DNA of 64,000 nucleotides from Variovorax paradoxus (GTDB lineage Bacteria > Pseudomonadota > Gammaproteobacteria > Burkholderiales > Burkholderiaceae_C): assembly GCF_030811855.1 (NCBI RefSeq), contig NZ_JAUSRN010000002.1:62001-126000 (forward strand). The letters run 5' to 3'. The notes beneath the pieces are model-generated. The model saw nothing but the letters and a program-made list of their open reading frames with translations, had not been told where the DNA came from and ran no database searches. Shown here in pieces: positions 1 through 7,166 of the stretch; the stretch's first letter is position 1; every line of letters starts with the position of its first letter. The position numbers and the translations under genes are program-made.

Positions 1-541
1 CTCCCACGCCGATGTAGCTCACATCGCTGGCCTTGAGGCCCCCGCGCGACAGCACGAGGTTGGCCACCATGTTGGTCGACGAACCCGGCGCCGACACGCC
101 GATCTTCTTGCCCTTCAAATCCTGGATGCCGGTGTAGCCCGCCATGTTCTTGGTCGACACGCCCACCGCGATCTGCGGTGCGCGGCCCTGCAACACGAAG
201 GCCTGGAAGAACTGGTTCTTGGCCTGCAGGTTGATGGTGTGTTCGTAGGCGCCGGAGCAAACGTCCGCCGAACCACCGACCACCGCCTGCAGTGCGCGCG
301 CTCCGCCAGCAAAGTCGGAAATCTCGACATCGAGGCCCTCGGCCTTGAAGTAGCCGAGCTGCTCGGAGATGGTGAGCGGCAGGTAGTAGAAGGCCGCCTT
401 GCCGCCAACGGCAATGGAAATTTTTGTCTTCTCGAGCTTGGCTTGCGCAAAAACCCGCGGCAGCGCGATCGATGCGGCAGCGACTGCGGAGGCGGTGAGA
501 AGGGTTCTGCGAGGAAGCATGGAACGGACCTGCGGGCTCAT
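1..541 (-). CDS. ABC transporter substrate-binding protein, NitT/TauT (SsuA/THI5-like) type, 5' part only
   Basis: Partial gene: about 180 N-terminal residues are present and the rest lies beyond the left edge. The protein opens with a secretion signal containing RRTLLTASA, a possible Tat-type twin-arginine motif, followed by an Ala-rich stretch ending AQA. The mature part reads like the COG0715 family: a YYLPLTISEQLGYF segment, then a GG.RALQAVVGGSADV segment, as in periplasmic binders of nitrate, sulfonate or thiamine precursors. It should deliver a small solute to an inner-membrane ABC permease, but ligand and partner genes are not visible. Two in-frame ATGs exist, at 541 and 520; the downstream one has a modest AGG about 10 bases upstream, so the start is uncertain. 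Confidence 0.75.
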   Translation of the reverse strand, partial: MSPQVRSMLPRRTLLTASAVAAASIALPRVFAQAKLEKTKISIAVGGKAAFYYLPLTISEQLGYFKAEGLDVEISDFAGGARALQAVVGGSADVCSGAYEHTINLQAKNQFFQAFVLQGRAPQIAVGVSTKNMAGYTGIQDLKGKKIGVSAPGSSTNMVANLVLSRGGLKASDVSYIGVG

Positions 542-654
542 TGATTCTTTAGACCGAATCGAGCTTAGGGGTGCGCCCCTGTCGGGTGCATCGGGGTCAT
601 CCCGTGCGGGTTTTCACGTAAGCATGAAGACCTCTTCGGCCTCTGCCAAACGGC

Positions 655-1047
655 TTATCGCGCGACGAAAAGAATCGCGATGTTGACCAGGAATCCGAGG
701 GCCCAGAGCGCACTGCGTACGCTGCCAATGCCCTTGATGTAGGCCGCGAGATAAAGCACTCGCAATACGACATAGGTCGCCGCCAGCATGTCGAGCCGCG
801 CCTGGTTGGCGCCCAGCTGGTGCGCGATGATCACCGCGCCAATGAAGAACGGCAGCCCCTCGAAGCTGTTGGCTTGCGCACTGTTGGCGCGCGCGCGCCA
901 GCCGCTCTGCCTGGCGGCCCAGTCGCGCGGATGCGTGTTGTCGCGCGGACCGAAACTGCCGGTTTTGGCGATCCACGCTGCGAGATACGGCAGCCCGCAT
1001 GCGATGAACACGCACCAGTAGGCAACGGTGAGCAATGAGAAAGTCAT
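655..1047 (-). CDS. MAPEG family membrane protein
   Basis: A 130-residue protein with about four hydrophobic segments: an N-terminal helix around residues 5-25, two central helices around 65-105, and a C-terminal helix ending ILFVAR. The RARANSAQANSFEGLPFF stretch after the first loop is typical of the MAPEG superfamily (membrane-associated proteins in eicosanoid and glutathione metabolism), whose bacterial members are 120-140 residues long. It should sit in the inner membrane. Substrate and physiological role are unknown in bacteria and nothing here narrows them. It lies 50 bases downstream of recR on the same strand and may be co-transcribed. No strong ribosome-binding site precedes the ATG. 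Confidence 0.8.
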   Translation of the reverse strand: MTFSLLTVAYWCVFIACGLPYLAAWIAKTGSFGPRDNTHPRDWAARQSGWRARANSAQANSFEGLPFFIGAVIIAHQLGANQARLDMLAATYVVLRVLYLAAYIKGIGSVRSALWALGFLVNIAILFVAR

Positions 1048-1098
1048 TCGGTTTTATTGTTGTCTGCGTTGGGCAGCGGCCGCGCCGGCCGCTGTGCG

Positions 1099-1689
1099 CT
1101 AGCGACGGTCGACTAGGGCATGCGCGATGGTGCCGAGGTCCACGTATTCGAGTTCGCTGCCGGCCGGCACACCGCGCGCAAGGCGCGTCACATTGAGGCC
1201 GCGCTGCCTGAGCGCTTCGCCGATCACGTGTGCGGTGGCCTCGCCCTCGGCCGTGAAGTTGGTGGCCAGGATCACCTCGCTTACCGTGCCGTCGAGCGCA
1301 CGGTCGAAGAGCTTCTGCAAGCCGATGTCCTTGGGTCCGATGCCATCGAGCGGGCTGAGCTTGCCCATCAACACGAAGTAATAGCCGCGAAAGGCCCCCG
1401 TGCGTTCGAGCGCGGCCTGGTCGGCGGGCGTTTCGACCACACAGAGCTTGGTCGCGTCGCGGCGCGCATCGAGGCAGACGTTGCACACGGGCGCCTCCGT
1501 GAAGGTGTTGCAGCGCTCGCAATGCCGCACGTTGCCCGCCGCCTGCTGCAACGCGCGCGCAAGCAGCTGCGCGCCTTCACGGTCGTGCTGCAGCAAATGA
1601 AACGCCATGCGCGAGGCCGACTTGACGCCGACACCGGGCAGGCGGCGCAGTGCATCGACCAACGCGTCGAGCGAACTGGCGTCGGCCAT
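1099..1689 (-). CDS. recR: Recombination mediator protein RecR
   Basis: RecR works with RecF and RecO to load RecA on gapped, SSB-coated DNA. The 196-residue length is normal. A helix-hairpin-helix segment ([17 protein letters not shown]) is followed by a four-cysteine zinc finger at about C57, C60, C69 and C72, then a Toprim domain with the conserved [12 protein letters not shown] stretch. The open frame reaches 1692, but that first codon is TTG; the adjacent ATG at 1689 is the likelier start. It begins 7 bases after the ybaB stop, so dnaX-ybaB-recR is a classic co-transcribed replication/repair cluster. Confidence 0.95.
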   Translation of the reverse strand: MADASSLDALVDALRRLPGVGVKSASRMAFHLLQHDREGAQLLARALQQAAGNVRHCERCNTFTEAPVCNVCLDARRDATKLCVVETPADQAALERTGAFRGYYFVLMGKLSPLDGIGPKDIGLQKLFDRALDGTVSEVILATNFTAEGEATAHVIGEALRQRGLNVTRLARGVPAGSELEYVDLGTIAHALVDRR

Positions 1690-1696
1690 CAATGGC

Positions 1697-2029
1697 TCAG
1701 AACGGCAGCTTCATGCCGGGCGGAAGGCCCGGCATGCCGGCCGTGAGCTTGCCCATCTTCTGCTCGCTGGTTTCCTCGGCTTTGCGCACCGCTGCATTGA
1801 AGGCGGCAGCCACGAGGTCTTCGAGCATGTCCTTGTCGTCGGCCAGGAGGCTCGGGTCGATGGTGATGCGCTTGACGTCGTGCTTGCAGGTCATCACGAC
1901 CTTGACGAGGCCGGCGCCCGATTCACCTTCGACCTCGATAGTGGCCAGTTCTTCCTGGGCCTTCTTGAGGTTGTCCTGCATCGCCTGCGCCTGCTTCATG
2001 AGGCCGGCCAGTTGTCCTTTGTTGAACAT
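1697..2029 (-). CDS. ybaB: YbaB/EbfC family nucleoid-associated protein
   Basis: A 110-residue DNA-binding protein of the YbaB/EbfC family, which forms homodimers that bind and compact DNA. The sequence starts [18 protein letters not shown], the canonical amphipathic N-terminal helix, and ends in the family-typical [13 protein letters not shown] tail. The open frame extends upstream to 2173, but the extra 48 residues are low-complexity and overlap the end of dnaX, so the ATG at 2029 is chosen to match family length. It sits between dnaX and recR on the same strand, the order seen across many proteobacteria. Confidence 0.93.
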   Translation of the reverse strand: MFNKGQLAGLMKQAQAMQDNLKKAQEELATIEVEGESGAGLVKVVMTCKHDVKRITIDPSLLADDKDMLEDLVAAAFNAAVRKAEETSEQKMGKLTAGMPGLPPGMKLPF

Positions 2030-2126
2030 CGTTGGTCCTGATTGGTTGGAATGGGGGAAGGATAAGAGAGATGGCGGTCGAACCGGAATGCCGCAAGTGC
2101 CGGCACGAGTTTTCAGTAGCGTTCTG

Positions 2127-3986
2127 TCAGGCCGGCTTGAGGGTTCCGGGCACGATCTTCGCATCGAATTCACGCATCAGCATCTGCACTTCGGGGTCGT
2201 TGCGGATGGCGTCCTCGGCCACGCGCTGGCGCTCTTCCGCGGCCTGCTTGTTGCGGCGCGCGGGGCTGTCGACCACGCCGCCGATTTCAATGGCGAGTTT
2301 CACGCTGTGGCCGAGCGCAGCCAGTGCGTCGCTGAGCTTCTCACGGGCCGAAGGCTGGTTGAGCAACTCGCGCTCCACCCGAAGTATCCACTGGTCGACG
2401 TCGCGCGCCACCAGCTGCGACTGCAGCGCGAGTTCGCGCGCCAGGGCATTGATGCTCTCGGCCGCGATCATCTGCGTGACCATGGCGTGCCAGAAATCGC
2501 CGTCTTCGCTGGGTGGAATGGGCGGTGCCGGGCTGCGCTGCTCGTCGGGGCGCGGCACGTCGCGCTGGCTCGGCGGCGGCTGGACGCGCATCGGAACGGC
2601 AAGCACCTTAGCGCCCGTTTCCCACGGCGGAGGTTCAGCCATGGCGGGCGGCCTCGCCTCGCTTTGCCTGATGGGCTCGCTGACAACGGCAAGGCGCTGT
2701 CCCGCCGGCGCCGAAGGGGCCTGCCGCGCCGCAGGCGCGGCGGCTGGAACAGGCGATTCGACAACCTCTGCCGCCCGAGCCGGTGCTACGGCCGCAGGGG
2801 CCGAAACCGTCTTCCGGGCTTCATTCAGAGTTTTTTTTTCCGTGGAGGCCGAGGAAGAAGCCGCGTTGGAAGGCTTGAAGGCCAAAAGCCGCAACAGCAC
2901 CATCGTGAGCGCCGCGTATTCGTCGGGCGCCAGGCCCAGCTCTCCGCGGCCGTGCAGGCACAGGCTGTAGAGCAATTGCGTTTCGTCGGCCGGCATGAGG
3001 GCCGCGAGGCGTGCCGTGTCGGCCGCATCGGGGTCGGTGGCCGAATCGGCCGACTCGGCCCGCGAAGGCACCGCCTGCAGCACGGCCATGGCCTGCAGCA
3101 CCGCCGTCATTTCTTCCAGCGTGGAGGCGGCGGACATGCCATCGCGCCGCAGCGCCTCGGAGGTGTCGACCACCGTCTTGCCATCGCCCTCTGCCAGCGC
3201 CTCGATCAGCTTGAACACATGGCCGCGGTCCACGCTGCCGAGCATCTGGCGCACGCCGGTTTCCAGCAGTTCGCCGTTGCCGAATGCGATAGCCTGGTCT
3301 GTGAGCGACAGCGCATCGCGCATCGAGCCACGTGCGGCACGGGCGAGCAGACGCAACGCCTGCGGTTCGGCCGGCACCTGCTCGGTCTGCAACACGCTCG
3401 TCAGGTGCTCCAGCACCGTTTCGGGCGCCATCGGCCGCAGGTTGAACTGCAGGCAGCGCGACAGCACCGTGACCGGCACCTTCTGCGGATCGGTGGTGGC
3501 GAGCACGAACTTGAGGTATTCCGGCGGCTCCTCGAGCGTCTTCAGCATCGCGTTGAACGCGGTGTTGGTGAGCATGTGCACTTCGTCGATCATGAAGACC
3601 TTGAAGCGCCCCTGCACCGGCTTGTACACCGCCTGTTCGAGCAGCGATTGCACCTCGTCCACGCCGCGGTTCGATGCCGCGTCCAGCTCGGTGTAGTCGA
3701 CGAAGCGGCCCGAATCGATGTCCTTGCAGGCCTGGCAGACCCCGCAAGGCGTGGCCGTGATGCCGCCCTGCCCGTCCGGGCCCTGGCAATTCAGCGACTT
3801 GGCCAGAATGCGCGAAACCGTGGTCTTGCCCACGCCCCGCGTGCCGGTGAAAAGATAGGCGTGATGCAGCCGCTGCGTGGTCAACGCGTTCTCGAGCGCC
3901 TGCACCACGTGCCCCTGGCCAACCATCTCACCAAAGGTTTTAGGACGGAACTTGCGAGCGAGCACGAGATAAGACATTGCGGGCAT
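2127..3986 (-). CDS. dnaX: DNA polymerase III subunits tau/gamma
   Basis: DnaX is the ATPase of the clamp-loader complex; full-length tau also tethers the core polymerases and the DnaB helicase. The 619-residue product shows Walker A GTRGVGKT (residues 48-55), a zinc-binding cysteine set (C67, C81, C84, C87), the DEVH Walker B box (134-137), and an SRC sensor region. A Pro/Ala-rich linker follows from about residue 385, then the tau-specific C-terminus. Codons 383-385 (GAA AAA AAA) sit in an unbroken run of nine A's, and both other frames stop within a few codons, so a short gamma form of about 388 residues could arise by slippage. A second start three codons in ([12 protein letters not shown]) fits the family better and would shorten everything by three residues. 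Confidence 0.96.
   Translation of the reverse strand: MPAMSYLVLARKFRPKTFGEMVGQGHVVQALENALTTQRLHHAYLFTGTRGVGKTTVSRILAKSLNCQGPDGQGGITATPCGVCQACKDIDSGRFVDYTELDAASNRGVDEVQSLLEQAVYKPVQGRFKVFMIDEVHMLTNTAFNAMLKTLEEPPEYLKFVLATTDPQKVPVTVLSRCLQFNLRPMAPETVLEHLTSVLQTEQVPAEPQALRLLARAARGSMRDALSLTDQAIAFGNGELLETGVRQMLGSVDRGHVFKLIEALAEGDGKTVVDTSEALRRDGMSAASTLEEMTAVLQAMAVLQAVPSRAESADSATDPDAADTARLAALMPADETQLLYSLCLHGRGELGLAPDEYAALTMVLLRLLAFKPSNAASSSASTEKKTLNEARKTVSAPAAVAPARAAEVVESPVPAAAPAARQAPSAPAGQRLAVVSEPIRQSEARPPAMAEPPPWETGAKVLAVPMRVQPPPSQRDVPRPDEQRSPAPPIPPSEDGDFWHAMVTQMIAAESINALARELALQSQLVARDVDQWILRVERELLNQPSAREKLSDALAALGHSVKLAIEIGGVVDSPARRNKQAAEERQRVAEDAIRNDPEVQMLMREFDAKIVPGTLKPA
2831..2839 (-). promoter_or_regulatory. 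Candidate frameshift/transcription-slippage tract in dnaX (A9)
   Basis: On the coding strand this is a run of nine A's, read GAA AAA AAA ACT in the dnaX frame. Moving to the -1 frame gives N-S-E then TGA (2823-2821); moving to the +1 frame gives L then TGA (2827-2825). Either slip would end translation at the domain III/IV boundary, where gamma ends in other bacteria. E. coli uses A AAA AAG ribosomal frameshifting and Thermus thermophilus uses transcriptional slippage on an A9 run, so the mechanism here could be either. No in vivo evidence is available from sequence. Confidence 0.6.
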
Positions 3987-4077
3987 TCTAAAAGGGGCGG
4001 CGCCCCTTCCCAGTCCGATCCCGGAATCAAAAAAAGAGCCGTTTTTTCGTGGGATACCGCGGAACCGGCTTTGCCGG

Positions 4078-4139
4078 GCCGCTGGTATCGCCCCCAGCAG
4101 GGGGGTGGGCGAAGCGACACGAAGTGCGCGCAGCCTGGG
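4078..4139 (+). repeat. Possible dispersed, hairpin-forming intergenic repeat
   Basis: The spacer between dnaX and ffs holds a G/C-blocked segment: a C5AGC block, a run of six G's after CAGCA, then a purine-rich stretch and a GCCTG6 block. The C-blocks can pair with either G-block, giving alternative hairpins. From memory, segments of this style occur as dispersed intergenic elements in Comamonadaceae genomes. I see only one copy in this window, so the repeat status is an inference. Confidence 0.25.
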
Positions 4140-4143
4140 GGGT

Positions 4144-4149
4144 TACAAT
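4144..4149 (+). promoter_or_regulatory. Putative -10 box of the ffs promoter
   Basis: TACAAT lies 8 bases before the first base of the SRP RNA acceptor-like stem (4158), the spacing expected for a sigma-70 -10 element. No good -35 box is visible about 17 bases upstream; the region is G-rich. The call rests on the -10 and its distance only. Confidence 0.4.
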
Positions 4150-4157
4150 AGCCTTTG

Positions 4158-4249
4158 ACGGGCCTCCCTGCATGGTGAAGTGGCCAACCGGGTCAGGTGG
4201 GGAACCAAGCAGCCCTAACTGCGTAGTCAGTGCCAGGGGTAAGGCTCGT
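4158..4249 (+). ncRNA. ffs: Signal recognition particle 4.5S RNA
   Basis: The apical domain carries the nearly invariant Ffh-binding core: GGTCAGG, then GGGGAACC, then AAGCAGCC, as in E. coli 4.5S RNA. The ends pair well: ACGGGCC at 4158-4164 with GGCTCGT at 4243-4249, and CCCTG with CAGGG just inside. The RNA binds Ffh to target nascent membrane proteins. A position next to dnaX is usual in beta-proteobacteria. The 3' arm and about 17 following bases are duplicated at 5984-6024. Exact transcript ends are estimated from pairing. Confidence 0.92.
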
Positions 4250-4266
4250 CAACCTAACATCAAAAA
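4226..4266 (+). repeat. Direct repeat copy 1: 3' end of ffs (att-like)
   Basis: A 41-base segment made of the last 24 bases of the SRP RNA and the 17 bases after it. It matches 5984-6024 at about 36 of 41 positions; both contain GTCAGTGCCAGGGG and TCAACCTA. The two copies are in the same orientation and 1.76 kb apart, bracketing a methyltransferase and an HxlR regulator. This is the arrangement left when DNA inserts at the 3' end of a structural RNA gene and restores that end. Confidence 0.75.
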
Positions 4267-4318
4267 GCCGTGAGTTCCAAGGACTTACGCGCTGAACAGG
4301 GGGCCCTCGCTCCCAACC

Positions 4319-5191
4319 TCACGTGCTTCCGGCGCCAACGAGCATCTCGCATGGCCCGACGAAGCCTTCGCTGCTTTCGAACTGTCGCAGCGCCTCTTCA
4401 ATGGCATCCCAGGTGCTCGCGCGCTCGGCCTCGTCGAGCCCGACCATCATCTGGTGCAGCGCTCCAAAAGACTCTCGTTCGAAGCGCACGCATTCGGCTG
4501 CGCTCGCCAGCCGCACCGGCGACGGCACCCGGCGTACTTCGATGTCGTGCAAGCCGGCTTTGGCAAACGCGGCCTCGAGCGAGCCTTCGGCACCGAGCGA
4601 AAACGGTCCGGGCTGACCCGGCAGCGGCGCGGGAAGCCGCGCGCGTTCGCGAATGATCTTCACGGGGATCGAGAAAAATGCATTGCGCTCGGGGGTCGAG
4701 TAGACGACAGCCGACACCCGCCCGCCCGGACGCAAGGCCCGCCGCATGCCGGCGAGCGCGCGCTGCTGGTCGGGGAAGTAGATCAGGCCCACGCGGCTGA
4801 TTGCCGCGTCGAAGCTGCCGGCGGGCAGCGTGTCGAGCGCCTCGCCGTCGAGTTCAAGGGTCTCGAGGTTCGACAGTCCCGCGGCCTTGGCATCCGCGGC
4901 CGCGCGCTCGAGCAAGGCCGGCGCGATGTCGGTAGCGAGCACGCGGCCACTGGGGCCTGCTCGCCGCGCGGCGCCGATCGACTGCTCGCCCGCGCCGGCC
5001 GCGATGTCGAGTACCCGGCTGCCGGGCTCGATGCGGGCCAGATCGAACATCGTTTCCGTCGCGTCGCCCAGCCAGCGGCCGAGAAACGGCCCCCAGCGAT
5101 GCCAGGCCTCGGCGGCAGCCTGCCATTGGGCGCGGGTGGTGGTCTTGAAGGCGGCGGCGTTGAATGCCGGCGCGGCTGTGACGGTGTCCAT
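4319..5191 (-). CDS. SAM-dependent class I methyltransferase (UbiE/Coq5-like fold)
   Basis: A 290-residue protein with the Rossmann-like methyltransferase domain: motif I VLDIAAGAGEQS at residues 60-71, an acidic ATDIAPALL strand-II end, and a late FDAAISRVGLIYFPD motif. The C-terminal third (PFSLGAEGSLEAAFAKAGL) resembles small-molecule methyltransferases rather than RNA or protein ones. The substrate is not recognisable. The start is supported by GGAGA seven bases upstream. It is divergent from the HxlR regulator at 5301 with a palindromic site between, so it is probably that regulator's target. Both genes lie between the two copies of the ffs 3' end, suggesting acquisition as a unit. Confidence 0.85.
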   Translation of the reverse strand: MDTVTAAPAFNAAAFKTTTRAQWQAAAEAWHRWGPFLGRWLGDATETMFDLARIEPGSRVLDIAAGAGEQSIGAARRAGPSGRVLATDIAPALLERAAADAKAAGLSNLETLELDGEALDTLPAGSFDAAISRVGLIYFPDQQRALAGMRRALRPGGRVSAVVYSTPERNAFFSIPVKIIRERARLPAPLPGQPGPFSLGAEGSLEAAFAKAGLHDIEVRRVPSPVRLASAAECVRFERESFGALHQMMVGLDEAERASTWDAIEEALRQFESSEGFVGPCEMLVGAGST

Positions 5192-5246
5192 GATGTGTCT
5201 CCATCGAGTGAGGGAGCCTCAAGAATGGCAGCGCGGCCCGAGGTTC

Positions 5247-5269
5247 GCCAGTCCAGAATTTGTACTGGC
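5247..5269 (+). promoter_or_regulatory. Candidate operator between methyltransferase and HxlR genes
   Basis: GCCAGT at 5247-5252 and its exact complement ACTGGC at 5264-5269 form an inverted repeat with an 11-base A/T-richer spacer. It sits in the 109-base divergent intergenic region, 31 bases before the regulator start, where a dimeric winged-helix repressor could control both promoters. Binding is inferred. Confidence 0.45.
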
Positions 5270-5300
5270 CTCGGCTCCCCTCAAGGACTAAATTGGCACC

Positions 5301-6029
5301 ATGATCGACTACGGCCAGTTTTGTACCGTGGCGCGCGGCGCCGAGGTGCTGTGCGAGCGCTGGACGCCCTTGGTCGTGCGCGAGCTGCTGTGCGGCAGCA
5401 CGCGCTTCAACGACATCCGGCGCGGCGTGCCGCGCATGTCGGGCTCGCTGCTGGCACAGCGCCTGCGCAAGCTGGAGGAAGTGGGTGTCGTCAAGCGGCT
5501 CCAGGGCAACGGCAGCACGGCCGAATATCACCTGACTGCGGCGGGCGAGGAGTTGCGCCCAATCGTGATGGCCCTGGGCCATTGGGGTGCGCGCTGGATC
5601 GGCAGCCGGCTCAAGCGCGACCAGCTGGACGCCGGCTTCCTGATGTGGGACGTCCGCCGCTTCGTGCGGATCGACGAGTGCCCGCGCGCGCGCTGCATCG
5701 TGATCCACTTCCGCTTCACCGACGCAGCCGAGGGCGAGCGGCGCTGGTGGCTGGTCGTCGACCAGGGCAGCGCCGACCTCTGCCGCGACAACCCCGGCGA
5801 CGAACCGACGCTGATTGTCGAATCGACCGTGCGAACCCTGACCGAGATCTGGACCGGCGACCTCGACGCCGAGGCTGCGTTGCGCGAGCGGCGCCTGCGC
5901 GTCATCGGCACGGAATCCGATACCCGCGACCTCTGGCGCTGGCTCGGGCGCAGCGTTTTCGCCGACACCCGGGTCGCAGCGCGGTCAGTGCCAGGGGCAA
6001 GGCTCCTCAACCTAGCATCGAAAGGATAG
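5301..6029 (+). CDS. HxlR-type winged-helix regulator with C-terminal SCP2-like domain
   Basis: A 242-residue protein. Residues 1-90 match the HxlR family: C8 in YGQFCTVARGAEVLCERWT, then RFNDIRRGVPRMSGSLLAQRLRKLEE recognition helices and the beta-wing. The second half (about 115-220) looks like the sterol-carrier/SCP2-like fold found attached to some HxlR regulators and may sense a hydrophobic ligand or redox state. It is divergent from the methyltransferase. The last 14 codons (SVPGARLLNLASKG) are encoded by the duplicated ffs 3' end, so its natural C-terminus was probably replaced when that repeat formed. Confidence 0.85.
   Translation: MIDYGQFCTVARGAEVLCERWTPLVVRELLCGSTRFNDIRRGVPRMSGSLLAQRLRKLEEVGVVKRLQGNGSTAEYHLTAAGEELRPIVMALGHWGARWIGSRLKRDQLDAGFLMWDVRRFVRIDECPRARCIVIHFRFTDAAEGERRWWLVVDQGSADLCRDNPGDEPTLIVESTVRTLTEIWTGDLDAEAALRERRLRVIGTESDTRDLWRWLGRSVFADTRVAARSVPGARLLNLASKG
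5984..6024 (+). repeat. Direct repeat copy 2: partial duplicate of the ffs 3' end
   Basis: About 88 percent identical over 41 bases to 4226-4266, with differences at T/C, G/C and several A/G positions. It lacks the 5' arm and apical loop of the SRP RNA, so it cannot be a functional RNA gene. It is read as the last codons of the HxlR gene. Together with copy 1 it delimits a 1.76-kb cassette with no integrase. Confidence 0.75.
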
Positions 6030-6080
6030 GGCAGGCAGGCGGCCCCTCACCGGCGCTGAATCCGCCGCCGCTGCATCCAG

Positions 6081-6689
6081 CTAACCAATCTGCCGTAGTC
6101 CGGCCATGACCTCTTCGGTCGGCGGCAACTCGCTGGTTCGCCAGACCAGCCGGGCGTGACGATCGAACAGATAAACCTGGCCGGTATGGCGGTCGCCCGC
6201 TGCCGCGCCTCCCGTGAACAGCGAGAGCATCGACTCAAGTGCCTCGGGGGCTGGCGCCGCCGCGCTCCACGTTGGCCTTGCGCCGAAGCGCCGCAACCAG
6301 GCGCTCAGTGCAACAGGGTCGTCGGCCAGCGGGTCGATGCTCAGCGACAGCAGACGCACCGCCGTGTAGCGCTCCGACAGCAATGCCGCCTGCAGCGTCG
6401 AGAACAAGGCCCCCTGGATCGGGCAGACCGTGCTGCATCCGGTAAACATCAATTGAACGGCAGTTGGGGCGCCTCGCAACTGCGCCGCGAGCATCGGTGT
6501 GGCGCCGTCGTGGCGCCGCAGCGGCAGGGCCGGAGCCGACACCGCCGGCAGCACCGGGCCGATGCTGGAGTTTGCGCGTGCCGGAGGCACACCCAGCCAC
6601 GCCAGTGCACCGGCGGCAAGCAGGCGCCGGCGCCCGCGGGATGCAACCAGCGAGGGTATGAAGGGGCCCTGCGCGTTCATTGGGTTCAT
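6081..6689 (-). CDS. SCO1/SenC/PrrC family copper chaperone
   Basis: A 202-residue thioredoxin-fold protein with an N-terminal Arg-rich signal (RGRRRLLAAGALAWLG) that directs it to the periplasm. The Sco copper-binding set is complete: C85 and C89 in GCSTVCP, and H168 in DRHTGQVYLF. Sco proteins usually insert copper into the Cu-A site of cytochrome oxidase, but in Streptomyces a Sco protein also metallates the copper radical oxidase GlxA. Here it is the last gene of an operon with a galactose-oxidase-like enzyme and cytochrome c, which suggests the second role. Its ATG at 6689 overlaps the cytochrome stop as ATGA, so the much longer open frame upstream is not used. Confidence 0.88.
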   Translation of the reverse strand: MNPMNAQGPFIPSLVASRGRRRLLAAGALAWLGVPPARANSSIGPVLPAVSAPALPLRRHDGATPMLAAQLRGAPTAVQLMFTGCSTVCPIQGALFSTLQAALLSERYTAVRLLSLSIDPLADDPVALSAWLRRFGARPTWSAAAPAPEALESMLSLFTGGAAAGDRHTGQVYLFDRHARLVWRTSELPPTEEVMAGLRQIG

Positions 6690-7132
6690 TGAGAAAGGGC
6701 TTGCGTCAGGTAGTCCCACAACGCCGCGCACTGGCCTTCGTCGGCATCGAAGCGCGGCATGGCTCGGGGCAGCGCGACATGGGCCGGGTCGATACCGGTG
6801 CGCAGCGTGCGGCAGAAGGATGCGCGCTCGTACGCGACGGGCGGGCCGCCGCGGCGCGGGAGGACTTCGCGCAATTGGCGCCGGTCGAGCGGCGGCGCGA
6901 AACCGGAGACAGCGGCAGTGGACTTGCCGGGGCCCGCGTGGCACTGGATGCAGCGCGTCGCTGCGCCCGGGAGAGGCGCGCTGTGGCCGGACAGCGTGCC
7001 GGCGAGTGGCTCGGTGCCATCGAACAGGCGCGCGCCGCGCGCCACCGAGGAAGGCACGGCGGCTTCAGGCTTTCCGGACCACGCCGGGCCAAAGGCCAGT
7101 GCGGTTCCGAGCGCCAGCGCCAGCTTAATCAT
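6686..7132 (-). CDS. Periplasmic mono-haem c-type cytochrome
   Basis: A 148-residue protein with a cleavable signal peptide (LALALGTALAFGPAWSG) and one haem c site, CIQCH at 61-65. A likely axial methionine is M125 in RAMPRFD. The spacing fits a class I cytochrome, probably an electron carrier for an adjacent oxidoreductase. It starts 34 bases after the copper radical oxidase and its stop overlaps the Sco start (ATGA). In context it could oxidise the copper radical enzyme or take electrons from its product pathway; this is inference. Confidence 0.85.
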   Translation of the reverse strand: MIKLALALGTALAFGPAWSGKPEAAVPSSVARGARLFDGTEPLAGTLSGHSAPLPGAATRCIQCHAGPGKSTAAVSGFAPPLDRRQLREVLPRRGGPPVAYERASFCRTLRTGIDPAHVALPRAMPRFDADEGQCAALWDYLTQALSQ

Positions 7133-7166
7133 CGAAAGCCTTGGCTTCGCGAAGCGGGCCGGGCCG

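Noticed and set aside
2831..2839. A9 run as a sequencing error breaking dnaX
   Set aside because: The frame continues through the run into a normal tau C-terminus, so the length shown preserves the gene.
1650..4151. Open frame of 833 codons on the plus strand
   Set aside because: It lies opposite recR, ybaB and dnaX, is Arg/His/Gly-rich and has no domain; high GC leaves long antisense frames open.
4250..5983. Integrase or transposase in the cassette between the ffs repeats
   Set aside because: Only the methyltransferase and regulator are present; no recombinase motifs.
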